Under the pieces are notes generated by a model. It did no database searches, was not told where the DNA came from, and saw only the letters and a list, made by a program, of their open reading frames with translations. A DNA stretch of 12,145 nucleotides from JAUREX01 sp044356825 (GTDB lineage: Bacteria; Pseudomonadota; Alphaproteobacteria; Rhodobacterales; Rhodobacteraceae), in NCBI GenBank assembly GCA_044356825.1, contig JBIKVM010000070.1, positions 1 to 12,145 of the forward strand. The letters are read 5' to 3'. The position numbers were made by a program, and so were the translations under genes. Shown one piece after another: positions 1 to 6,389 of the stretch (position 1 is its first letter; the number at the start of each line of letters is the position of its first letter).

Positions 1-98
1 ATGCCGAGACTCTTCTCGAGTGCCTTGAAGCTGAGATATGTCTCGAATCCGATGGGCGAATGGACCCAAAAGACGATCGGATACTTCCTATCTGCCAT
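1..98 (-). CDS. Start of an unidentified protein, cut by the window edge
   Basis: An open frame begins at an ATG at 96-98 and runs leftward off the window, giving 32 complete codons. The protein starts MADRKYPIVFWVHSPIGFET and continues with a short amphipathic stretch ending in EKSLG. About two thirds of the third codon positions are G or C although the surrounding DNA is only about 45% G+C, which supports real coding. An in-frame TGA lies roughly 30 codons upstream, so the start cannot be far from this ATG. A purine-rich AGAGTAGAGAG just upstream could serve as a weak ribosome-binding site. A hydrophobic beta-strand such as YPIVFWVH near the N-terminus is common in glycosyltransferases and other Rossmann-like enzymes, so another glycan gene is possible, but the family cannot be named from 32 residues. 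It has the same orientation as the pse operon but is separated from it by about 550 bp. Confidence 0.4.
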   Translation of the reverse strand, partial: MADRKYPIVFWVHSPIGFETYLSFKALEKSLG

Positions 99-652
99 GC
101 TCTCTACTCTTGATTTTCCACACGGAAGGCATCCCAATCGCCCCAGGATGAGTCTTGCGAAGTCTCGGAGGTTTCAGAGGCTGAAGCGAGATCCGATGTC
201 ATGAACCGCGCTGACTCTCGGAGGATAAATCTCGAAATGAGAAAGGTCAAGACCTCCGATTGCGGGTTGCAACGCCATTGTGTGCGATTCCATCAACCAC
301 GCATCTCGCTAACGGTAGTTTCTCTTTAGCCAGGAGAAGACCTCGAACTCTGCTTGACTACCGCACCCTCACCCATTGCGATCTTCGTACCAGCGACGAT
401 ATCGTGATTTTTGAGGATCGCGCCTACAGGGGGTGAAATCTGGCCGAGACGCCCCCCCTGATTCAGAGGATCGCTGCGCCAAAGATCATTTGCTGTCGCG
501 CGATAAGGAAGTCTGGTCGCAGCCATCACTTCTTCCAAGATGATGCTGATTTCTACATGTCGCGCAGAACGGGAGACGCGCCAAGTGCGCCTTGGCGAGA
601 CAAACTCTGCAATGCATCTTCACTCGGACGCGCAGACCGCGGGCCCTTCGGG
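99..652. other. Low-G+C stretch without an intact gene
   Basis: This 554-bp stretch between the methyltransferase stop and the left-edge gene holds no convincing intact gene. Counted 60-base lines are about 45-53% G+C (27/60 at 61-120, 28/60 at 301-360, 32/60 at 361-420), against 57-80% in the genes to the right. The only coding-like signal is a frame-broken - strand ORF at 309-617, listed separately. A small GCCC-GAA-GGGC hairpin at 643-653 overlaps the methyltransferase stop codon, but it has a 4-bp stem and no T-run, so it is not called a terminator. No tRNA, insertion-sequence end or CRISPR repeat was seen. Confidence 0.5.
309..617 (-). pseudogene. Possible frame-broken small gene remnant
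   Basis: On the - strand an ATG at 615-617 opens a frame beginning MHCRVCLAKAHLARLPFCAT, followed by a further Cys, so there are two CxxC pairs (Cys3/Cys6 and Cys18/Cys21) like a small zinc knuckle. That frame stops at 486-488. A second frame carries the more protein-like stretch from a TTG at 536-538 to about 345 (it contains LPYRATANDLWRSDP and HDIVAGTKIAMGEGAVVKQ) and stops at 326. The first frame then resumes with AEFEVFSWLKRNYR and stops at 309-311. The first and last pieces share a frame, so two compensating indels would restore a protein of about 103 residues. I do not recognise the family. It may be a decayed gene, or a shorter intact ORF (326-538) with chance extensions on both sides. 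Confidence 0.25.
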
Positions 653-1291
653 CTACGCAACCTGGGGTGCACGTGGTGACTTGTAAACATAGATGGCGAA
701 TTCGTACGGGAATCCGCCGGGTCGCGTGACATAATCGTGTCTGAGGACTGGATGGCCGCCCAATTCGGCCTTGCAGAAGGCGAAGACCTGCATCGGATCG
801 ACATAGAACAACTCCGGATCGCGGTAGTCCACATGTGAAGTCATCGCGTTGAAGGCGATACCGCGCCTGGCCGCAGCGTACATCCGCCTGAGGGTCGTGG
901 TCATGAAACCCCAGTTGTCGTCCATGAGATTGTTGAAGACACCCGAGAGGATGGCGTAGTCGCGACCGCGCGGAAGTTCCGCCCTCGCGTCACCGAGCAT
1001 GACGCTGCTAAGCGGGTCATCGGCGAATGCGGTCTGAGCGTGCGCAACAAATTCTGGCACGAGATCTATTCCGAGGTAGTCTGCCGTGCTGCCGCGCGCG
1101 CGTAGATAGTGGCAGAAATCACCAAGCCCGCAACCCACATCAAGCACCGATTCCATGCCAGGATCAATGGCGGCCAAGATCTCGAACCTGGCGATATGCG
1201 ATGCGTGGTCCGCGTACTGGACGGCCTGCGGACCTGGTCCGTAGGTGGCAAGCCGATCCTGGTAGGCCTTTACGAGATCTGTCCTGTTCAT
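653..1291 (-). CDS. Class I SAM-dependent methyltransferase
   Basis: A 212-residue Rossmann-fold methyltransferase. Motif I is VLDVGCGLGDF at residues 49-59, the classic SAM-binding glycine loop. The acidic residue that would hold the SAM ribose is Asp76 in YLGIDLVPEF, and a motif IV-like segment DYAILSGVFNN lies at 111-121. It starts with ATG 7 nt after the stop of the oxidoreductase gene, so it is the last gene of the pse operon. Class I methyltransferases act on many substrates. From its position after the sugar-pathway genes I infer that it methylates the pseudaminic-type sugar or a linked group, but no substrate-specific motif shows this. A role on the flagellin glycan after transfer is also possible. 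There is no signal peptide or membrane segment, so it is cytoplasmic. Confidence 0.85.
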   Translation of the reverse strand: MNRTDLVKAYQDRLATYGPGPQAVQYADHASHIARFEILAAIDPGMESVLDVGCGLGDFCHYLRARGSTADYLGIDLVPEFVAHAQTAFADDPLSSVMLGDARAELPRGRDYAILSGVFNNLMDDNWGFMTTTLRRMYAAARRGIAFNAMTSHVDYRDPELFYVDPMQVFAFCKAELGGHPVLRHDYVTRPGGFPYEFAIYVYKSPRAPQVA

Positions 1292-1298
1292 GGCGGGT

Positions 1299-2672
1299 TC
1301 AATGCCTCAGTTCGTGCTGAAGGACGGCATCATAGTGCATCATGAAGGCATGACGCCCGCGATATCCCGATGCGATGGTCGAGATCTTCCCTCCTGACCG
1401 ATCGCGGATGGCGGCCGCGGCTTCAGCCGTTCGGGTCTGCCAACCCAGACGCGGGAGCGTATAGGCGACGGAATAGCCCCATGCGTCGGCGGCGCTGTAC
1501 TCTGCCTGCGGTCGGACAAAACCTGTCTCGCGCATGTCTGACCAGACTTGCGCCCTGGCTGTCGCGTCGAGCCGTCCAGCAAGTGCGGCCGGGTGGCTCG
1601 GTACCTCGGCCATGATGTAGGTCGTCCCGTCACCCCGCACCTGGCCGCTGTAAGAGCCGCAGCTGTTGTAGCGGAATGCACGTCGGGCGGGAGAAAAATC
1701 ATGGAGATAGTCCAGTGCGGCGACGTGACTTCGGTGAACCTCGAAGGCATAGAGCGCGACACCCACGGGATGAGCGACAGCGCGTGCATCCAGATTGACG
1801 CCAAGAAGACCAGCCAATCCGTGGTCAGGGAGCGTCCAGAATGCCCGTCGGGCCACAAACGACAGGCCTGGCGACTCGATCATGAGACCGCCCTGCATGT
1901 GAGAGATCGCCTGCACCCGGGTCGCCAGCAAAAGTGTGACGCCAAGCTCTTCCAGTCGCGCCTTTGCAGACGTGCAGAAGGCCCTGAGCGCCCCGGTCAC
2001 GGGATAGCCGAACCGGCGCACCGCCGACCGCCCCTGAAAACGCGGGTCGTTGGCGGTCAACGTCACGCCCAACCGATCATCATAGAACGAATCGTCGCTC
2101 TTGAGCGCGATCATCTCGGCATCGCTGCCGAGTTTGGGACGGGCGAACATGCCGAGCGCGTCCATCGCCTCTGTGGCGAGATCCGTCGTGCCATGACCGA
2201 CGACCTTCTCTGCCATTGGTTTCAGTCGGTCGGCGATGGTGGGACCGAAGCGCTGTCGCAGCCATCCATCAAAGTCGGGCGCTCGGTCGATCGCATGACC
2301 GCGCTCCTTCATCGACGCGAGATCTGCCAGCGCTCTGCGGCAGAATGCAGGATCGTCCTTCTCGAAATCCGGCATCTCGAATCCGTGGCTCCAACTCCTG
2401 TCCGTCGTGCTCGCCCAATCCGTGCGGCTGCTTTCGCCGAGGTTGTCGCGGAGGATGTCGCGATAGAATTCCGTGCCGATCGGGCTTCGCAGATCCAGGT
2501 TCTGGGTTCCGGGATCGACGAGGAAGCCGCGCCAGTCAAACGACCACATCGCGCCGCCGAGGTGATGCGAACCCTCGATGAGCGCGACCGTCGCGCCCTC
2601 GCGCGCCAGCCGCCACGCTGAGTAGATGCCGGAAAACCCTCCGCCGATGATCACAACGTCATGGGGCCGCAC
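1299..2672 (-). CDS. FAD-dependent amine-oxidase-type oxidoreductase
   Basis: A 457-residue flavoprotein. The N-terminus has the FAD dinucleotide-binding motif DVVIIGGGFSGIYSAW (residues 5-20). Glu33 ends the second strand (ALIEGSHHLGGAMWSF), where such enzymes bind the adenosine ribose. The general architecture resembles protoporphyrinogen oxidase/amine oxidase and UDP-galactopyranose mutase-like proteins. The start is GTG at 2670-2672. It is preceded at six nt by GAGG and lies 14 nt inside the end of the WbqC-family gene, which indicates translational coupling. Its place in the operon suggests oxidation, reduction or isomerisation of a sugar intermediate or substituent. That is inference; no member of this exact type with a known substrate is recognisable from the sequence. 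It is not one of the standard six Pse enzymes, so it is a candidate for making a variant sugar. Confidence 0.82.
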   Translation of the reverse strand: MRPHDVVIIGGGFSGIYSAWRLAREGATVALIEGSHHLGGAMWSFDWRGFLVDPGTQNLDLRSPIGTEFYRDILRDNLGESSRTDWASTTDRSWSHGFEMPDFEKDDPAFCRRALADLASMKERGHAIDRAPDFDGWLRQRFGPTIADRLKPMAEKVVGHGTTDLATEAMDALGMFARPKLGSDAEMIALKSDDSFYDDRLGVTLTANDPRFQGRSAVRRFGYPVTGALRAFCTSAKARLEELGVTLLLATRVQAISHMQGGLMIESPGLSFVARRAFWTLPDHGLAGLLGVNLDARAVAHPVGVALYAFEVHRSHVAALDYLHDFSPARRAFRYNSCGSYSGQVRGDGTTYIMAEVPSHPAALAGRLDATARAQVWSDMRETGFVRPQAEYSAADAWGYSVAYTLPRLGWQTRTAEAAAAIRDRSGGKISTIASGYRGRHAFMMHYDAVLQHELRH

Positions 2673-3420
2673 CGAAAGCCTCCAGTGCCTCGTCGAGTGT
2701 CAACGGGGGGCGGCTCCCCTCGCGGATCAACCGCAGGGTTTCCTCCGGCCCAACAAATGCGATCGCATCGATTATCGACATGTGAGACTGAAAGCCAGTT
2801 CGCCGCTGGGGATACGAGGGATGCTGGAAACCCTGGAATCTCAAGCGGGTGCCATACTCGGAGAACGTGTTTCCCTCTCGAAGGTAGTCCAGTGCACCGA
2901 GTGGCGACAGGTAGGTCGTAGCACCAAACAGAGTGCAGATATCAAAGAGCCTTTCGGCCTTGTCGCCCGAGCGAACTTCCAGTGTCGAACTGCGCTGGAA
3001 ATCAGCCGAAATCCCGACCTCGGCGGCAAGAGCGCGGATGAGAGCAATGTTCAATTCAGCCAGACCGAGCAAAGGCCCCGCAAGGACCCGGCGCATCAGC
3101 CGCTCTACAGTGCCCCAATATGGCGCTCGACCAAGGATGCTCTCCAGATGGGGCACCAGACCCGCCAGGTCGAACCGGTCTGCGAGGCGAACATCCCTGA
3201 TGAGCGGCTTCGATGGTTTTCGCGCGATGGGCAGGCTGATCAGAATGGGTCCATTCGGACCCGAGATCCGGTTTCGGCTCTGCCAACTCTGTTTCGAGAA
3301 CTGCACGTCGTCGAGAAAGACGAAGATATCGGCCTGGTCGATAAGGGCAAAATAGCCAAGCCAAGGCAGGAAGGTCGGCTGCATGATGACGCAACTGCCG
3401 GGGGGCCTTAATCCGCTCAC
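2659..3420 (-). CDS. WbqC-family protein
   Basis: A 253-residue protein with the WbqC family signature at its N-terminus: VIMQPTFLPWLGYFALIDQA (residues 11-30), then DIFVFLDDVQFSKQSWQSRN (31-50), and later a conserved-looking YLSPLGALDYL. The family is found in O-antigen, capsule and flagellar-glycan clusters; its biochemical activity is not clear to me. The start is GTG at 3418-3420, overlapping the pseI stop in a GTGA, with GAGGG five nt upstream. Its end overlaps the next gene by 14 nt. The placement between pseI and the oxidoreductase suggests a role in decorating the nonulosonic acid, perhaps adding an N- or O-linked group. It could in principle supply the acyl-transfer step for which no PseH is seen here, though nothing in the sequence proves that. 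Confidence 0.88.
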   Translation of the reverse strand: MSGLRPPGSCVIMQPTFLPWLGYFALIDQADIFVFLDDVQFSKQSWQSRNRISGPNGPILISLPIARKPSKPLIRDVRLADRFDLAGLVPHLESILGRAPYWGTVERLMRRVLAGPLLGLAELNIALIRALAAEVGISADFQRSSTLEVRSGDKAERLFDICTLFGATTYLSPLGALDYLREGNTFSEYGTRLRFQGFQHPSYPQRRTGFQSHMSIIDAIAFVGPEETLRLIREGSRPPLTLDEALEAFGAAP

Positions 3421-4475
3421 GTCATCCCTCGTCTTGAGATCGCATCGTATGTGATCGGATGCCCCTTGGGCACATCGCGTGCCAGCCTCTGGCCGACAAG
3501 AGCACCGGCATCGTTTGGTGGAATACCGACCCCGGGTCGAACGAACCGGAAATCCTCGCGCGCGACCAAATGGCCGGTTGGCAGATCGCGCAAGGCGAAA
3601 GCCGAACGCCGGCCGACGACCTTGTTGTCGGCTTCTACGGCGGATGTCGCTTTGGCTCCTCCACCACGGGCAAGCGCCACCTCTGCGACTGCCTTGGAAA
3701 TATCGAGCAAGATATCCGGCGTCGCGGAAAAGCGATGATCTGGGCCTTGGCGCATCGGGTCGTTGGTAATGTGCTTCTCAATGGCCACCGCACCCATGGC
3801 AGCGGCAATCAGTGCCGCTTGCGTACCCATCGTGTGATCCGAGTAGCCTACCATCTCGCCATAACGGGCGCGGAGTGTTTCGATGGCGCCGAGATTTGCC
3901 TCCGCTAACGGTGCGGGATAGGCAGAGACGCAATGCAGGAGGATGACAGGACCGGCATCATGGCGATGAAGCACGCCCATCGCATGATCGACCTCCGGCA
4001 AATCCGCCATGCCCGTCGACATGATCACCGGCTTGCCGGTCCTTGCAATCTCGACAAGAAGATCGTCATAGGTCATCTCGAAGCTCGCGATCTTGTAGAT
4101 CGGGCAGTCGAGTGTCTCGACCACCTCCAGGTCGCGCGGATCGTAGATTGATGTAAATGGCACAAGCCCCCGCGCCCGTGCTCGTTCAAACAGCGGCGCA
4201 TGGAACTCCATCGGCATGGCAGCAGCCGCATAGAGCTCATAGAGGTTATCGTGACCCCAGATGGGATCAATGACCATGGATGGATGCCGACTGTCGATGG
4301 TCAGGCTGTCTGCCGTGTAGGTCTGAAGCTTGATGCTGTCCCACCCTGCATCGGCGGCGGCATCGACAAGCGCAAGCGCCTGATCGAGGTCCCTGTCGTG
4401 GTTGGCCGAGAGCTCTGCAATGAGGAAGCACTTTTCGCCTCGGCCGATCCGCTTGCCTTCAACCTCAAGAGTCAT
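3417..4475 (-). CDS. pseI: Pseudaminic acid synthase PseI
   Basis: A 352-residue NeuB-superfamily enzyme that condenses 2,4-diacetamido-2,4,6-trideoxy-L-altrose with phosphoenolpyruvate to give pseudaminic acid. Visible hallmarks are IAELSANH (19-26), the PseI form of the motif that reads more like IAEIGVNH in sialic acid synthases; SIKLQTYTAD (48-56); YKIASFE (127-133); and HCVSAYPAP (181-189). The metal-ligand histidines are His214 in GYSDHTMG and His235 in EKHIT, matching the two Mn-binding His of NeuB. The phrase QGPDHRFS lies at 243-250. A C-terminal SAF (antifreeze-like) domain spans about 295-350, with RPGVGIPPNDAGALVG. The length is normal. It starts in an ATGA overlap with pseG and ends overlapping the WbqC-family gene by 4 nt. 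A legionaminic or sialic acid synthase is less likely given the ELSANH motif and the PseB/PseC neighbours. Confidence 0.95.
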   Translation of the reverse strand: MTLEVEGKRIGRGEKCFLIAELSANHDRDLDQALALVDAAADAGWDSIKLQTYTADSLTIDSRHPSMVIDPIWGHDNLYELYAAAAMPMEFHAPLFERARARGLVPFTSIYDPRDLEVVETLDCPIYKIASFEMTYDDLLVEIARTGKPVIMSTGMADLPEVDHAMGVLHRHDAGPVILLHCVSAYPAPLAEANLGAIETLRARYGEMVGYSDHTMGTQAALIAAAMGAVAIEKHITNDPMRQGPDHRFSATPDILLDISKAVAEVALARGGGAKATSAVEADNKVVGRRSAFALRDLPTGHLVAREDFRFVRPGVGIPPNDAGALVGQRLARDVPKGHPITYDAISRRGMT

Positions 4476-5515
4476 TGTTTCGACCAGCCCTCTGTCCGAA
4501 GGATTTCTGCTGCAACCCCCTCTGCGCCGACCCCTTCAATGGCCGCCATCGCTGCCGCGTTCCGCGATGCTACCTCTTGCAATGTTCCCGGATCTGTCAA
4601 TTCGAGCAGCCTCCGATCAAAGCGGTCGCTTCCCCCGGGAGCCGTTGAAAAATAGATTTCAGCAATGCCCCCTTCTGTGAAGTTGCGGAAGTATGAGAGA
4701 TAGTCTTCGCTCTCCCAGAGGTAGATACCAGTCCGCCCAAGCGCTGCGATTTCGTAGCGCACAAGCCCCGGCCGGCCGACGACAATGGTTGAACGAAGGT
4801 AATGGGGCAGCATGTCTGCTACGTTCTCATGCAAGCGCAGAACGGGATGTGCCTGCCCCAGGGCGCGGAGCGCAGAGGTCGTCTCGTCAGAGAATTCTGG
4901 CCCCACGATGACGTCAACCGGTGCACTGCCGTGGCCGAGGATGGCCGCAGCCCGAGCCGACAAGCCGCCCGGATCGACCGCGCCGCACGTCACGAGTATC
5001 CTCGGCTCGCGAGGAAAGGGTTGGTGACGGGCCCGCCGGAGTTCGGTAGGCAGGACTGCCCATGCGGGTCCTGCAAGCCAGCGCCGCGCCCTCGGAGGTC
5101 GGCGCAGGTCGCGCGCCCCGAAATAAGGGGTGACGACGAGGCTCGGCTGAAGTCCGGTATTTTCGTCTCCGGTAAACTCGTCAGGGGGCATTGAATCGAT
5201 GACGGTCACCAACCGTCCGGTTCTTGCTACGGCGGCGACCTCGTTTTCTGTCGCTGCGGCTTGTCCCGCGCTCAAGGTGTCGAAGACGACCCGATCTACG
5301 CTGGGCACGCGCCGAAGCCACGCGGCCACAGGCTCGCCCTCGACGATGGTCTCGATGCGCCCGGGGTGTACGCCAAGCCCGCACAGGGTTTGCGCCCCGG
5401 CGCCGCTCGTGACGAAGATCGCATGCGGCAAATGCGCCGCAAGGGTCCGGCAACGTATCGCATGCCCAAGGCCCACACCCGGGCCCGCCGCGACGCGCAG
5501 GGCAACCGCGCTCAT
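4472..5515 (-). CDS. pseG: PseG-like UDP-sugar hydrolase
   Basis: A 347-residue GT-B-fold hydrolase that would remove UDP from the diacetamido-altrose intermediate before PseI acts. The first-strand motif is LRVAAGPGVGLGHAIRC (residues 6-22), with His18 in GLGH equivalent to the catalytic His17 of Campylobacter PseG. A nucleotide-binding loop VTCGAVDP (175-182) stands where PseG usually has GGSDP, and GRPGLVRYEIAALG (247-260), with Glu255, replaces the usual SxGGTTxWE-like loop. The Asp normally found in R-x-D near the N-terminus is Ala9 here, so the family call is firm from context but the motif is divergent. It starts with ATG overlapping the preceding small ORF (ATGA), with GGAAGAG five nt upstream. 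No acetyltransferase (PseH) domain is fused. A related PseG-like nucleotide-sugar processing enzyme remains possible. Confidence 0.85.
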   Translation of the reverse strand: MSAVALRVAAGPGVGLGHAIRCRTLAAHLPHAIFVTSGAGAQTLCGLGVHPGRIETIVEGEPVAAWLRRVPSVDRVVFDTLSAGQAAATENEVAAVARTGRLVTVIDSMPPDEFTGDENTGLQPSLVVTPYFGARDLRRPPRARRWLAGPAWAVLPTELRRARHQPFPREPRILVTCGAVDPGGLSARAAAILGHGSAPVDVIVGPEFSDETTSALRALGQAHPVLRLHENVADMLPHYLRSTIVVGRPGLVRYEIAALGRTGIYLWESEDYLSYFRNFTEGGIAEIYFSTAPGGSDRFDRRLLELTDPGTLQEVASRNAAAMAAIEGVGAEGVAAEILRTEGWSKQ

Positions 5516-5697
5516 GACTGCTCTTCCGCCAGCACAAATGCCGGCAATCCGGCAGAGGTTCGTTCAAGATCGAAAGCACCACCACGATCGGGAATGATCA
5601 AGTTCTTAAGCGAGGAAAGCAGAAGGCGTCGTCCCGCCGCTTGCATGGACCCACGGCGGATGGCGCCTTGGAGTGACGTGCAGCCGGCCTGCATCAT
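5512..5697 (-). CDS. Small coupled ORF between pseF and pseG, unknown function
   Basis: A 61-residue ORF that begins at ATG 5695-5697, overlapping the pseF stop (ATGA), and ends overlapping the pseG start (ATGA). A strong ribosome-binding site, GAGGAG, lies at 5706-5711, eight nt before the start; it also encodes two Glu codons of pseF. The protein is basic and Arg-rich in its first half (QGAIRRG, AAGRRLLLSSLKNLII) and acidic at the end (VLAEEQS). I recognise no domain, signal peptide or clear membrane helix. Double ATGA coupling in a fully coupled operon is good reason to think it is translated. It may be a small accessory protein, a remnant of a lost gene such as pseH, or simply a translational bridge that reloads ribosomes for pseG. 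Confidence 0.45.
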   Translation of the reverse strand: MMQAGCTSLQGAIRRGSMQAAGRRLLLSSLKNLIIPDRGGAFDLERTSAGLPAFVLAEEQS

Positions 5698-6389
5698 CCG
5701 TCTAGCTCCTCGAGTACGCGCGCAAGCACCTCAGCGCGAACCCAGTCCTCAAGCGTATCAATGTCCTGCACCCTGATCCTTGGCAGGATGACCGGTACCG
5801 TCGGCGCCTCGAAGACCGGCCTGTCGGACAGCCAACTCGCGCTCTTTCCCCAGCAGAATTGCCCTGCGTCGTGATACGCCTCGGGGAGGTCTTGGCTGCG
5901 CACCAGGCGGTTCGCACTCTGTCTCATCTTGATGTTGCCATCCTCGATCGCGAGGGCGCGGTCGATCGGCGCGGCGAAACTGCTGACCGCCAGCGCAAAG
6001 TCGGCGCCGGTTCGGATCAAGATCTCGAGGCCGGCCGCCAGATCGCCCGCGCGGAGCATCGGCGCGGTCGCATAGACGAGGCAAGTCAGGTCCGGCTTTT
6101 CGCCCTTCAGCGCCAGGCGGTGCAGCGCGTCCTGCACGACCTCGGTCACGCCGGCATGGTCATCGGCGAGCTTCCCGTCACGCAGAAACGGGACTTCAGC
6201 CCCTTCCCGCAGGGCGACATCGGCAATCTCGGGATCATCGGTCGATACGATGATCCGGTCGAACAAGCCGCTTTTTCGCGCGGCTTCGATCGGCCACGCG
6301 ATCATTGGTCGACCGCGGAAGATGCGGATGTTCTTTCGCGGTATTCGTTTCGACCCCCCTCGAGCGGGGATGACCGCCACCACGCTCAT
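5694..6389 (-). CDS. pseF: Pseudaminic acid cytidylyltransferase PseF
   Basis: A 231-residue CMP-sugar synthetase that activates pseudaminic acid with CTP. The N-terminal nucleotide-binding motif VAVIPARGGSKRIPRKN covers residues 4-20, followed by IRIFRGRPMIAWPI. Further family features are STDDPEIADVA (49-59), VYATAPMLRAGD (105-116), YHDAGQFCWGK (172-182, typical of PseF) and VQDIDTLEDW (207-216), with Asp209 and Asp211 in the metal-binding position. The length is normal. The start is ATG 6387-6389, overlapping the pseC stop as ATGA. The same frame stays open upstream for about 310 codons within pseC, but that extension is a high-G+C shadow with no CMP-sugar synthetase features. Neighbours pseC and pseG and the motif set favour PseF over a NeuA- or KdsB-type enzyme. 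Confidence 0.95.
   Translation of the reverse strand: MSVVAVIPARGGSKRIPRKNIRIFRGRPMIAWPIEAARKSGLFDRIIVSTDDPEIADVALREGAEVPFLRDGKLADDHAGVTEVVQDALHRLALKGEKPDLTCLVYATAPMLRAGDLAAGLEILIRTGADFALAVSSFAAPIDRALAIEDGNIKMRQSANRLVRSQDLPEAYHDAGQFCWGKSASWLSDRPVFEAPTVPVILPRIRVQDIDTLEDWVRAEVLARVLEELDG

Noticed and set aside
237..329. 30-codon + strand ORF with GGAGG upstream
   Set aside because: The GGAGG to ATG distance is about 12 nt, the product has no recognisable features, and it overlaps the - strand remnant; chance is the simpler explanation.
1548..2621. 357-residue + strand ORF opposite the oxidoreductase
   Set aside because: It is antisense to a gene with clear FAD motifs in a coupled operon; no motif or plausible start context supports it.
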